Assembly (NCBI GenBank): GCA_902799665.1
Contig: CADCBK010000010.1
Coordinates: forward strand, 1-40,494
DNA: 40,494 nt
Source of the DNA: an uncultured Spirochaetaceae bacterium
Lineage (GTDB): Bacteria > Spirochaetota > Spirochaetia > Treponematales > Treponemataceae
Direction of reading: 5' to 3'
Shown: in pieces, positions 1 to 8,221 of the stretch
Numbering within the stretch: the stretch's first letter is position 1
Layout: each line of letters opens with the position of its first letter
Position numbers and translations under genes: made by a program
The notes under the pieces: model-generated
Told to the model about the DNA's origin: nothing
Seen by the model: only the letters and a program-made list of their open reading frames with translations
Database searches by the model: none

Positions 1-23
1 GTGGGCAATAATGTTTTTTTCAT
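1..23 (-). CDS. 5' end of an unidentified gene leaving the window
   Basis: An ATG at 23-21 opens a minus-strand frame reading MKKTLLP before the window ends. It is preceded by AGGGAG (37-32) with an 8-nt spacing, a good ribosome binding site. A short basic start followed by hydrophobic residues would suit a signal peptide or membrane protein, but seven residues cannot identify a product. The start is believable because of the ribosome binding site and because the cyclase upstream is on the same strand. Confidence 0.45.
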
Positions 24-472
24 TTTTTTTTCTCCCTGTGAATTTTTTGTTCGCGGGCGGCGTTAGCCTCGCCCGCGAACAAAGGCTTTTGTCAAGCCTT
101 TGTTGCAGTATATACTGCAACAAAATCAGTGGAGAGTTGGCGAAAAAAGATTGTAAGGCGGCAAGCCGCCATTTTGCTATATAAAGTTTATCCACTTGCC
201 CGCTATCGCGGGCTGGCAATTGGGGCAAGCCCGACAATACGCCGCTGCGCGTCGTTTTGTTAAGGAAATTATTCACTTGTCCGCTCGTGCGGACTGCCAA
301 TGACAGTGTTGGCGAGTAGCGTTAGGGATTGTAGCGCCTTTAGTCCCGCGAAAGCGGGATGAGCCGCGGCTAGTCGGCGAAGCGCGAAAAGCCCGGCCCC
401 GCGCGAGCGGGGAGACGCCCAGAAAAAAAGATTCCCGCATCAAGTGCGGGAATGACATTGCGGTTGAGAAGT
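24..472. repeat. Hairpin-rich intergenic region
   Basis: No gene is visible in this 449-bp spacer; it is almost entirely inverted repeats. From left to right: a 14-bp stem (46-59 with 70-83), an 8-bp stem (81-88 with 94-101), a perfect 26-bp palindrome (99-124), GGCGGC-AA-GCCGCC (157-170), then 6-bp stems with 4-nt loops at 198-213, 279-294, 344-359 and 397-412, and ATTCCCGC/GCGGGAAT at 431-453. The first three hairpins share their end bases, so they form a continuous chain. The stretches 187-222 and 268-303 are diverged direct copies. The open frames here (such as the VIPALDAGI-type translation) are read-through of repeats, not genes. Confidence 0.8.
421..453 (-). terminator. Intrinsic terminator of the cyclase gene, made from a repeat
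   Basis: Read on the minus strand, a 9-bp stem ATTCCCGCA/TGCGGGAAT with a 5-nt loop (453-431) is followed by CTTTTTTTCT (430-421). It lies 20 nt past the cyclase stop. The stem has the same form as the dRS3 repeats of Neisseria (ATTCCC...GGGAAT), so a mobile-repeat-like sequence appears to serve as the terminator. Confidence 0.7.
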
Positions 473-3355
473 TTACTTTGTTTGCATTGTGTAAACGCCG
501 TCCCAGACTTGGGGAATGCCGTTTGCGATGAAATCAGCGCAGCGCTTGGAGAATACGGCGCTGGACTGGTCGGCGGGATAGAGCTGGGCGGCCATGTCAA
601 AGTATTTCTTTGCTTCCTCCAGTTCCGACTGCGGCTTTTGGTAGCCGGGCGAAGAGCTTCCCTTCATGTAATAGTCCATTCCCTTGTTGAAAATGGCGGC
701 TGCCTTAAGCTGCGCGTCGCCCAACTTGTTCCTAAAGCCAAGTATGTTGAAGATGCGCACTGGCTTTTCAACGTTGATTACACGGACCGCGTCAAAGCTT
801 CTTGTCACGATTTCGTCGGCGCGGCTGGACTTTTGCAAAAGCTCGTATGTGCTTTGCGAGCACATTATCCATGAGCCGTAAACCTTGTTGGTTCCTTCAA
901 GGCGCGACGCGAGGTTCACGTTGTTTCCCATAATCGTGTAGTTGAGCTTTTTTTCGGTTCCCATGTTGCCTACGACCATGCGGCCGCTGTTGAGGCCGAC
1001 GCGCGATTGCAAGAGCATGGGAATCCAGCCGTTGGAATTGTATTCGGCGACGTAGGCCAAATACTTTTTGGTCTGTTCGTCGCTCCAATTTTCCTCGGCG
1101 GCGACTTCCTTCCAAGGCCGCTCGGCGCACTTGGCGTATTTGAATTCCTTATAAAATTCCTTGTTGATTTTTTCTTCGGCCTCGCGCATTTTGATTGCGG
1201 CCGCGCATGAGTGGAAGGCGTGGTCCGGGTCGTCGATAGGCGCGCCAAAGAAGGATACGATTTCGTCGCCGACGTATTTGTCAATCGTTCCCTGTTCGCT
1301 TTGAATCGCGTCGCTAAGGGCGCCCAAGTAGTTGTTGAGGGCCGCGACCAATTGCTCGGCGCCGCGCTCCTCGCCGTTGATGTTGTTGACGATTTCCGTG
1401 AACTTGGAGAATTTCCGCACGTCGCTGAAGAGCGCGGTCAGCTCCTTGTTGTCGCCGCCGACTTGCGCGTATTTGGGGTTTTGGATGATTTGCTCTACGA
1501 CTTCAGGCGCGACATAGGCGCCGAACTTGGACTTGATAAGAGCGCGCTCCTTTTCGTTGGAAGAAAAGCGGATTATCATAAGCGCAAGGTATGAAGTGAA
1601 TTCAATTAGAATCGCCGCGACAATTGGAACGTAAATTGAAAAGCAAGCCATTAAAATTACAGCAGCGACAATTGAGGCCGCGATTAAGATTCCGCCCGTT
1701 ATGTTTTGAACGGAAGGCCTGGCTTTAAGCGTCGCCAAGGCGAAAAGCAAAAATACGGCAAATGCCGCGCAGATCGCCCAGCAAGCGGAGACAGGCCTTA
1801 TGAACTGGCCGCTTTTTATCGTGTTGTAGACGTTGGCGTGCGTTCCAACATTGGGATAGTAGTTTTTGAAAGGCGTGTTGCCTAAATCCGTCGAGCCTGT
1901 CGCCATGTTTCCGATTATGCAAAACGCGCCTGAGACTTTCTTTTGAATTCCGTCAAAGGTGTTTTGGTAAAGCTCGACAAGCGACTTTACGCCTTCAAAG
2001 GCTTGCTCAAAGAAGTCCGAAAGCATCGCGGCTTCTTCCGCTTCTATCGCGCCTGTCCCCAAAAGGCTTTCTATCGCGACTTGGATTTCTGATTGGAAGG
2101 GTCCTGAATAAAAATTTTGAACTCGTTTGAAAAATTCTTTTCTTGACTCAAAGTATGAAGCCTTAAGCTCTTCCACGCTTTCGCCCATCGCGCCTTGCCC
2201 TTGGACAAGCGAGCCGTCGATGCCGTAGCCGTTCAAGTTGTCAAAAATGTATGAGCGGAAATTGTTTATGTACTCCCAGTCTTCGAATATTCCTTCTATT
2301 TCCGAATTGTATGAAAGGGGAACTCCTTCGGCGTCAGTAAGAGCGACGCGGTTGAATTCGCGCAGGTTGTTCAAGAGGGCGGTCTCGCATTCCAGCAGTT
2401 GGTTTACAATCATGACGCTTTCGTGCTTGAAGCTGTCGGCGTAGTCTCCCGGCGCCCAATGGACTATCATGCAGCCGTTTTTATCCAAGGGAATTTTTAT
2501 GTCGCCGCGCCCGCCGTTTTCTTTAAGGGCGCCGTGAAGCGTAAGGCCGCTTTTTGTTCTTGAAATTTTTTGAACGTCAAGTTCCCTTAATAAAGGCGCG
2601 AAAAGCAGTTGGGCCAAGTATCCGCCTTTTTGGAAATTTAAAAGCTCCACGCGGCGCCTTGTTCCGTCTTTGTCAACGATGATGTTTGTAAAGCCGGCTC
2701 CCGCCGCCATTTTTATAAAACGGTGGATGGCTGGCGAAAAGCCTGGCGTGACACCGTTTTCCTTGTCCGCCGCTTCGTTTCCTTTTTTTATCAAGCCGTC
2801 GGGGTCAAGGACATTGTTTGTCAAAAACCGGCGGCGGGCGTACTCGTCGTCTTCTTCGCTTACGGAAATGATTTGTTCTTTGTTTATGGTTAGCCAAGTG
2901 TTCCCAAAAAACTGGATTGCTTTTGAAAAGAATTCGTCGTTGTCGCGGAAAACTTCCGCCGCCAATGCCTTTCCTTCAGCGCTTCCGGCTTTTTCTTTTA
3001 GAAGCTTGGCGTCGTCCGGATTTACTGCGACTTTAAACGGAGAAAGGTATTCAATATCAAAGACCGCGCATCTTGCGCCCGCTTCGCTTAGGCGAAGAAG
3101 AACGTCGCCTATGATGTCTCGGCTCCAAGGCCATGGGCCTAGCTTGTCCAATGATGCGTCGTCAATTTCCACAAGGGTCAAGTCGTCCGCTTTTTCGGTG
3201 ATGGGACGGGTCGCCAAGAGCATGTCATAAACTCTTAGCTCGAACTTTTGAAGCGCTCCGGCGCCGGAAAAAATGGCCCATAACGCTGTAGAGGCGGCCA
3301 CTGCTATTAACGCGGACTTTAGGCCGCTGGATTTTGCCTTGACTTTCTTTTCCAT
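473..3355 (-). CDS. CHASE2-domain adenylate/guanylate cyclase (class III)
   Basis: A 960-residue membrane-bound sensor cyclase making a cyclic nucleotide, probably cAMP. One N-terminal membrane helix (about residues 9-27) is followed by a long extracytoplasmic CHASE2 region (about 30-500), a cluster of membrane segments (about 520-600) and a cytoplasmic class III cyclase domain (about 630-870). The two metal-binding aspartates are seen in FSDVRKFSKF and DKYVGDEIVSFFG, and the YTIMGNNVNLASRLE segment matches the nucleotide-binding region. The extra 51 codons upstream of 3355 are unlikely to be translated: a TATAAT box ends 6 nt before this ATG and there is no ribosome binding site, so the mRNA should be leaderless. 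It is divergent from the aminotransferase. A C-terminal segment of about 80 residues (SELEEAKKYFDMAAQLYP) resembles a TPR unit. Confidence 0.9.
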   Translation of the reverse strand: MEKKVKAKSSGLKSALIAVAASTALWAIFSGAGALQKFELRVYDMLLATRPITEKADDLTLVEIDDASLDKLGPWPWSRDIIGDVLLRLSEAGARCAVFDIEYLSPFKVAVNPDDAKLLKEKAGSAEGKALAAEVFRDNDEFFSKAIQFFGNTWLTINKEQIISVSEEDDEYARRRFLTNNVLDPDGLIKKGNEAADKENGVTPGFSPAIHRFIKMAAGAGFTNIIVDKDGTRRRVELLNFQKGGYLAQLLFAPLLRELDVQKISRTKSGLTLHGALKENGGRGDIKIPLDKNGCMIVHWAPGDYADSFKHESVMIVNQLLECETALLNNLREFNRVALTDAEGVPLSYNSEIEGIFEDWEYINNFRSYIFDNLNGYGIDGSLVQGQGAMGESVEELKASYFESRKEFFKRVQNFYSGPFQSEIQVAIESLLGTGAIEAEEAAMLSDFFEQAFEGVKSLVELYQNTFDGIQKKVSGAFCIIGNMATGSTDLGNTPFKNYYPNVGTHANVYNTIKSGQFIRPVSACWAICAAFAVFLLFALATLKARPSVQNITGGILIAASIVAAVILMACFSIYVPIVAAILIEFTSYLALMIIRFSSNEKERALIKSKFGAYVAPEVVEQIIQNPKYAQVGGDNKELTALFSDVRKFSKFTEIVNNINGEERGAEQLVAALNNYLGALSDAIQSEQGTIDKYVGDEIVSFFGAPIDDPDHAFHSCAAAIKMREAEEKINKEFYKEFKYAKCAERPWKEVAAEENWSDEQTKKYLAYVAEYNSNGWIPMLLQSRVGLNSGRMVVGNMGTEKKLNYTIMGNNVNLASRLEGTNKVYGSWIMCSQSTYELLQKSSRADEIVTRSFDAVRVINVEKPVRIFNILGFRNKLGDAQLKAAAIFNKGMDYYMKGSSSPGYQKPQSELEEAKKYFDMAAQLYPADQSSAVFSKRCADFIANGIPQVWDGVYTMQTK

Positions 3356-3361
3356 AAAATA

Positions 3362-3394
3362 ATTATAGCGTAAAAGCGAAAATTGCGCTATAAT
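3362..3394. promoter_or_regulatory. Symmetrical divergent promoter (cyclase / aminotransferase)
   Basis: ATTATAGCG (3362-3370) and CGCTATAAT (3386-3394) form a perfect 9-bp inverted repeat separated by 15 nt. Each arm carries a consensus -10 box facing outwards: TATAAT at 3389-3394 on the plus strand and at 3367-3362 on the minus strand. The ATG of the plus gene begins 8 nt after its box and that of the minus gene 7 nt after its box. Neither has a recognisable -35 at 17-bp spacing, because that position falls inside the opposite arm. The arrangement suggests mutually exclusive or activator-dependent divergent transcription. Confidence 0.65.
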
Positions 3395-3401
3395 GTTTGG
3401 C

Positions 3402-4595
3402 ATGATTTCAGAATATTTTAAGAACCTATTAAACGACAAAACAGCCTCCGCGATAAGAAAAATGTTTGAGGAAGGAAAGATCCTTAAAGCGAAATACGGA
3501 GATGACAATGTTTTTGACTTTAGCTTGGGAAATCCCGACCTTGACCCGCCAAAGGAAGTTTTGGACGCGATAAAAGAGGTCGCCCAAGACCAAAGCCATG
3601 GGGCGCACGCCTACATGTCCAACGCGGGCTACGACAGCTGCCGCGCGGCGATGGCCCAAAAGGAAAGCCAAGAGCAGGGCGTAAAGGTTGACGCTTCCTG
3701 CGTGATTATGACAGTTGGCGCGGCCTCGGCGATTTCAAGCGCCATAAAAGCCTTGATTATGCCCGGCGAGGAAGTCGTCGTTCCGTCGCCGTTTTTCGCC
3801 GAATACACGCATTACGCCCATAACCACGGCGGCGTCCTTGTTCCAGTTCCGACAAAAAAAGACTTTTCGCTTGACGTGGACGCGATAAAGGCCGCGCTAA
3901 ACAAAAAGACCGTCGCGGTGATCATAAACTCGCCCAACAATCCGACCGGAAAGATTTATTCCGCCGCCGAAATCCGCGAGCTTTGTTCCGCGCTAAAAGA
4001 GTTTGGAAAAGCAAACGGCCGCTATCCCTACTTGATTTGCGACGAGCCATACCGCGCGATTGTTTACGACGGGGCGACAGTTCCGCCTGTGTTCCCCGAA
4101 TACGAATACGCTGTAATCGTGACAAGCTTTGCGAAGAACCTTAGCTTGCCAGGCGAGCGCGTGGGCTACATTTGCGTAAACCCCGCAAATCCTGAAAAGG
4201 CGGAGTTTGTCGCGGCGGCCACTATGGCCTTTAGAATTTCCGGCTGCGTAAACGCTCCGGCCTTTTTCCAAAAGGTCGTCGCCAAAAGCTGGAACGCGCC
4301 GGTCGACTATTCGTCGTATTTAAAGCGCCGCGACCTGCTGATGGACGTTTTGGACAACGCCGGAATCGAGTATGTCAGGCCGCAAGGAGCCTTTTACATT
4401 TTCGCGAAAGTTCCGCCCGCCTTTGGCGACGACGACACGGCCTTTGTCGAAGTCTTGGAAAAGAATTTGATTTTGTGCGCGCCCGGAAAAGGCTTTGGAA
4501 TGAAGGGTTATTTTAGAATCGCTTATTGCGTTCCTGAAAAGACAATCATAAATTCGCGCGAGGCTTTTTACAAGGCGGCAAAAGCGGCAAGATAA
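3402..4595 (+). CDS. Pyridoxal-phosphate aminotransferase, class I/II
   Basis: A 397-residue fold-type I aminotransferase that transfers amino groups between amino acids and 2-oxo acids. The PLP lysine is K245 in SFAKNLSLPGER, and the substrate/cofactor loop SPNNPTGK lies near residue 178. Length and motifs fit the aspartate/aromatic aminotransferase group, but substrate cannot be read from the sequence. An ATG at 3393 in the same frame overlaps the TATAAT box at 3389-3394, so the ATG at 3402, which lies where transcription should begin, is the better start. No ribosome binding site precedes it. glgA follows 98 nt downstream, probably as part of the same transcript. Confidence 0.88.
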   Translation: MISEYFKNLLNDKTASAIRKMFEEGKILKAKYGDDNVFDFSLGNPDLDPPKEVLDAIKEVAQDQSHGAHAYMSNAGYDSCRAAMAQKESQEQGVKVDASCVIMTVGAASAISSAIKALIMPGEEVVVPSPFFAEYTHYAHNHGGVLVPVPTKKDFSLDVDAIKAALNKKTVAVIINSPNNPTGKIYSAAEIRELCSALKEFGKANGRYPYLICDEPYRAIVYDGATVPPVFPEYEYAVIVTSFAKNLSLPGERVGYICVNPANPEKAEFVAAATMAFRISGCVNAPAFFQKVVAKSWNAPVDYSSYLKRRDLLMDVLDNAGIEYVRPQGAFYIFAKVPPAFGDDDTAFVEVLEKNLILCAPGKGFGMKGYFRIAYCVPEKTIINSREAFYKAAKAAR

Positions 4596-4641
4596 TCGCT
4601 GGCAAGCCCAAAAGTGTTTGCTAGCCGCATAAGCCGCAACA

Positions 4642-4675
4642 TTCGCGCTCGCAACCAAGCTCGCGCGAACAGCGG
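4642..4675. repeat. Dispersed palindromic repeat before glgA
   Basis: TTCGCGC (4642-4648) pairs with GCGCGAA (4663-4669). The minus strand of 4658-4675 reads CCGCTGTTCGCGCGAGCT, identical over 18 nt to 30367-30384 after rho, and its flank resembles a third copy at 39701-39720. It sits between the aminotransferase and glgA and could modulate expression of glgA, but it looks like a dispersed element rather than a gene-specific one. Confidence 0.6.
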
Positions 4676-4693
4676 TAATATTTTGGAGGTTCT

Positions 4694-6160
4694 ATGAAAA
4701 TTTTAATGGTAAGTTCTGAGGCGGTTCCTTTCGCAAAAACCGGCGGTTTGGCCGACGCGGTAAGCGCTCTTTCTATCGCTTTGACCAATATGGGCCACGA
4801 AGTGAAAATCGTGATTCCCCGCTACTATAAAATAGACAGAAAAACGCTCACGCCGCTTGCAGGCGCCATGGGAGTCGGCGTTGGCGGAGGCGAGGCTTGG
4901 ACTGAAGTTTACAAGACGACGATGCCCGGCTGCCCCAAGTGCGAGGTTTTCTTCATCGACCATGAGCAAAGCTTTGGCCGCGACGGCATTTACGGAGTTC
5001 CGGGCGAGACTGACTTTCACGACAACCCTTACCGCTTTTCAATCCTTTGCCACGGCGCCTTCCAGCTTTGCCGAAAAATCAATTGGAAGCCCGACATAAT
5101 CCACGCGCACGACTGGTCGGCCGCGCTGGCCTTGGCGCTTTTAAAGCATGTCTACCGCTGGCAGGACTTTGGAAACACGGCCGGAGTTCTTTCCATCCAT
5201 AACTTGGGCTACCAAGGCCAGTATTCCAAGGACAGCTTTCCCGCGCTGGGAATCGACTGGGGCCTTTACTACGGCGCCGGCTTTGAGCGAAACGGAGCGA
5301 TTAACTTTTTGCAGGCCGGCATTTCTTGCGCCGACATGATAACGACCGTTTCGCCGACATACGCGCGCGAAATCCAAACGCCAGAAGGCGGCTTTGGTAT
5401 GGATGGCCTTTTGCGCGTCCGAAGCGACGTAGTGAAGGGCATCCTTAACGGCTGCGACCTTAAGGCTTGGAATCCCGCCATCGACAAAAAGATTCCAGCG
5501 ACTTATTCATTAAAAAACATGAAGGGAAAAGCCGTTTGCAAGGCGGAATTGCAAAAGCAGTTTGGGCTGCCCGTAAATCCAAACGTTCCGATATTTGGCG
5601 TCGTAACCCGCTTGGTTGACCAAAAGGGCATCGCCGAGCTTTTCGCTCCGACATACGGCTGCCTTTACAATCTTTGCGCCAACATGGACATTCAGTTTGT
5701 CGTCCTTGGCTCCGGCGAGTCATGGTGCGAGAACGAAATCAACGCTTTGCAGGCAAAGCTTCCCAATTTCCGCGCCTACATCGGCTACAACGACGCGCTT
5801 AGCCATCTTATCGAAGCCGGAAGCGACTTCTTTGTCATGCCAAGCCACTACGAGCCTTGCGGACTTAACCAGATTTATTCTTTGATTTACGGCACGCTTC
5901 CGATTGTCCGCAACACTGGCGGCTTGGCCGACACCGTTCAAAACTACAACGAGCAGACTGGCGAAGGAACCGGCTTTATGTTTGACCAAATCACGCCTGG
6001 CGCGGTTTACAATACGGTTGGCTGGGCGGTTTACGCTTACTACAACAAAAAGGACCACATCAAAAAGATGCAGGAGCGCGGCATGAAGAGCGTCTTTAGC
6101 TGGGAAGACTCCGCCAAGCAGTACCTTGACGTTTACGAGGAAGCAATAAGCAGAAAATAA
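4694..6160 (+). CDS. glgA: Glycogen synthase (ADP-glucose type)
   Basis: A 488-residue GT5 glycosyltransferase that adds glucose from ADP-glucose to a growing alpha-1,4-glucan. The N-terminal KTGGLADAVSAL (residues 16-27) is the ADP-glucose-binding KTGGL motif, KPDIIHAHDWSAAL is the typical HAHDW segment, and PSHYEPCGLNQIYSLIYGTLPIVRNTGGLADTV is the C-terminal nucleotide-sugar loop with the conserved glutamate and second GGL. The ATG is supported by GGAGG at 4685-4689. Length is normal for GlgA (about 480). No other glycogen gene is in the window, so its partners glgB, glgC and glgP must lie elsewhere. Confidence 0.96.
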   Translation: MKILMVSSEAVPFAKTGGLADAVSALSIALTNMGHEVKIVIPRYYKIDRKTLTPLAGAMGVGVGGGEAWTEVYKTTMPGCPKCEVFFIDHEQSFGRDGIYGVPGETDFHDNPYRFSILCHGAFQLCRKINWKPDIIHAHDWSAALALALLKHVYRWQDFGNTAGVLSIHNLGYQGQYSKDSFPALGIDWGLYYGAGFERNGAINFLQAGISCADMITTVSPTYAREIQTPEGGFGMDGLLRVRSDVVKGILNGCDLKAWNPAIDKKIPATYSLKNMKGKAVCKAELQKQFGLPVNPNVPIFGVVTRLVDQKGIAELFAPTYGCLYNLCANMDIQFVVLGSGESWCENEINALQAKLPNFRAYIGYNDALSHLIEAGSDFFVMPSHYEPCGLNQIYSLIYGTLPIVRNTGGLADTVQNYNEQTGEGTGFMFDQITPGAVYNTVGWAVYAYYNKKDHIKKMQERGMKSVFSWEDSAKQYLDVYEEAISRK

Positions 6161-6163
6161 GAA

Positions 6164-6328
6164 GCGGACAAGAAGGGGCGGGTGCCGTGCGGAGCGCGTA
6201 TGCGAGACTGCAATACCTTAAAAGGCCTCATTCCAAAGGAATGAGACGCAGACAAAAAATTAGGAAGGGCTCCCCAAGGGAAGGCTCCTGATTTTTTGTC
6301 GTCGCTGGGACCCGCCGTTCAAGTCCGC
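6164..6328. repeat. Small element with inverted ends between convergent genes
   Basis: GCGGAC...GGCGGGT at 6164-6183 is an imperfect inverted copy of ACCCGCC...GTCCGC at 6310-6328, giving a 165-bp unit. It contains an 8-bp hairpin CTCATTCC-AAA-GGAATGAG (6227-6245) and the terminator-like stem at 6251-6300. The right end, CGTCGCTGGGACCCGCC (6300-6316), recurs exactly at 27459-27475, in both places followed after 6 nt by GTCCGC. It has no coding capacity, which is compatible with a MITE-like or REP-like origin. Confidence 0.5.
6251..6300. terminator. Bidirectional intrinsic terminator
   Basis: GACAAAAAAT (6251-6260) pairs perfectly with ATTTTTTGTC (6291-6300), and AGGA/TCCT extends the stem inward. 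The six-A and six-T runs give a U-tract on either strand. It lies between the convergent glgA and the propeller gene and should stop transcription from both. Confidence 0.7.
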
Positions 6329-6331
6329 ATT

Positions 6332-8221
6332 TTAAAATTCTACTATTTGGCTCTTGCTGTCGATGTACCAGTCTGCCAAGGGAATCGGCTGCTCGACGTT
6401 GTACCAAGTCACGCTTGAGTCTTCGTTAAGGGTGGCCAACCGCCCTTGGCATTTCACTATGTCCACGGCAAGCGACGAGCCGCTTTTGAGCGAATACTTT
6501 CTTAGGCTCTTTGCGTTTATGACGCTTACGCTTTTTCCGCCCAAATTTGTGAATACAAGCGGAAATGCCGGGCGCGCGAAAGAGTCTCCTTCCTCTTTTG
6601 CGGAGGAGGCCAATTCTTTTAATGTAAGCGCTTTTATTCCAAAGCAAAACGCGCTTGTCGTGTATCCGCTTCCGGATGAAATCAAGCGCACTCCAAAAAG
6701 GAATCCGCCGCTTTCTTCAAGGCTTACCGTTATGTCGGCGTCCATTTTTACAGGGACAGTTTCATGAGTCTTGATGTTCACCAATACCAAAGCCGACGTT
6801 GGGTTTGACGAAGCCGTTTTTGCGACAGCCAATGTGTTGTCTTCCAGCGCGGCGGCGTCTTGTATTCCGCTTCCCATGTAAAGCTCGGTTAGCTCCCCAG
6901 TGTCAAATGAATAAAAGTTGACTTTTGAATTCTCGATTTCAAGAAAACCCTTTTGTCCGTTGATTGTCGCCTCGCGGATTTTCTTGATTCTGTTTTGCGC
7001 GCTGAACAAAAGCCGCGCGTTTCCTGTTTGCGCGTCCATTTCGTATATTCCGTCCAAGCGGTTGTCTGACCTTAAAAGCAGTTTGCCGTGCGCGAAAGAG
7101 ATTTTTGTCCAATATTTTGAGTTGCTGAAACTTGCCTCAGCCTTGTTTTCGTAGCCGCTTTTTATTATGGACGAATCTGTCAAAATATAGAGCGATTTTT
7201 CGTCGGCGCATATTCCATGAATTTTTTTGTAGACTTCGTTTGAAATCAATCTAAGTTCCGTCGGAAGCGCGTTTTCGCTTGCGTCGGCCTGATATACGTT
7301 TCCGTCTTGGGTTCCAAGAAACAAGGCGTTGTTTTTTGCGAAAGCCGCCGTGAAGGCCAAGGAATTTTGGCTTTGAATGTTTTTTTGAATCAAGGGGCCC
7401 TTGATGGAATTGTCAGCAACATACACTTTATAACATGAATAAAGGCCTGCCGAACCGTCAATGTAACAGAGCGAGCCGTCGCTTTCAAAAAGCGCTGGTT
7501 CCTTCACGGCGGCGCTTTTGGCCTTGCTTCCAGTTTCAGCGTTGATTATGAAAAGGGTTTTGTTCTTAACGCCGGCCAAAAGCGCGTTCTTTGCGAACAG
7601 GACGGGTTTTTCCAAGCCGGCTTCTGTTGTTGTTTTCTTTAGCGGCTTTCCCGTCTTTAGGCTAAAGTAGGCGAGGCTTCCGTCTTGGGCGGAGTAGAGC
7701 AAAAGGTTTTTTTCGCTGTCGCTAGTGCGCGCCCATGTTGCTGTCATTCCGTAATCTTTGATTTTTGCAAAAGGCTTTCCGCTTGCGGCAAGATAAAAGT
7801 AAACGCCGTTTCGCTCGTTGGTTGTCGCGATTATGTAAGTTCCTTTGGCGCTGTAGGACAAGCTGGTCACTTGCGCTTTAAGCAAGATGGAACGCTTGAT
7901 TTTTTTTGAAGCTGTGTCCCAAACTTTTATGCTTTCGTATCCTGATTCGTCCCTTTCGTAAAAGGCGATTTCTTTTGCGTTTGGCGAAGGCGCGGCAAGC
8001 TCGATTTTTTTGTCGGAAACTTGAAAGTGCTCTCCGATTCCGTTCTCCCAGCGAATGATAAAGCCGTCTTGACCGACTGTGTAAAAGGCTTCTGTTTTGG
8101 CGTTCGCGTCAACAAGGGCTGCGACTATCTTGGCTTTGTGGCCCTGGCTTGAAAAACGTGGCTGCGCGAACGCGGCGCATCCCAAAAGAATTGCGGTCAA
8201 AAAAATCACTGCTCTTTTCAT
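6332..8221 (-). CDS. Secreted beta-propeller-like (WD40-type) protein
   Basis: A 629-residue exported protein of unknown role. The N-terminus has a basic start, a hydrophobic core and both a possible lipobox (LLGC, Cys15) and a possible signal peptidase I site (AFA-Q, 17-20), so lipoprotein or soluble export cannot be separated. The rest shows repeated 'VGQDGFIIRWENG', 'KVWDTASKKIK' and 'YSAQDGSLAYFSLKTGKPLKK' strands typical of WD40/quinoprotein-type propellers. Its ATG overlaps the rseP stop by one base (TAATG), so it is translationally coupled and last in the rpsB-region gene string. Envelope placement next to RseP suggests an outer-membrane or periplasmic role, which is inference. Confidence 0.75.
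   Translation of the reverse strand: MKRAVIFLTAILLGCAAFAQPRFSSQGHKAKIVAALVDANAKTEAFYTVGQDGFIIRWENGIGEHFQVSDKKIELAAPSPNAKEIAFYERDESGYESIKVWDTASKKIKRSILLKAQVTSLSYSAKGTYIIATTNERNGVYFYLAASGKPFAKIKDYGMTATWARTSDSEKNLLLYSAQDGSLAYFSLKTGKPLKKTTTEAGLEKPVLFAKNALLAGVKNKTLFIINAETGSKAKSAAVKEPALFESDGSLCYIDGSAGLYSCYKVYVADNSIKGPLIQKNIQSQNSLAFTAAFAKNNALFLGTQDGNVYQADASENALPTELRLISNEVYKKIHGICADEKSLYILTDSSIIKSGYENKAEASFSNSKYWTKISFAHGKLLLRSDNRLDGIYEMDAQTGNARLLFSAQNRIKKIREATINGQKGFLEIENSKVNFYSFDTGELTELYMGSGIQDAAALEDNTLAVAKTASSNPTSALVLVNIKTHETVPVKMDADITVSLEESGGFLFGVRLISSGSGYTTSAFCFGIKALTLKELASSAKEEGDSFARPAFPLVFTNLGGKSVSVINAKSLRKYSLKSGSSLAVDIVKCQGRLATLNEDSSVTWYNVEQPIPLADWYIDSKSQIVEF

Noticed and set aside
46..124. 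A riboswitch or CRISPR-like array at the left end
   Set aside because: The stems differ in sequence and length, there are no equal spacers, and no known riboswitch core was recognised.
370..600. A minus-strand frame containing VIPALDAGI
   Set aside because: This is translation of the ATTCCCGC repeat, a well-known spurious product, and it overlaps the end of the cyclase gene.
4596..4693. An independent promoter for glgA
   Set aside because: No acceptable -10/-35 pair was found in the 98-nt spacer; co-transcription with the aminotransferase is simpler.
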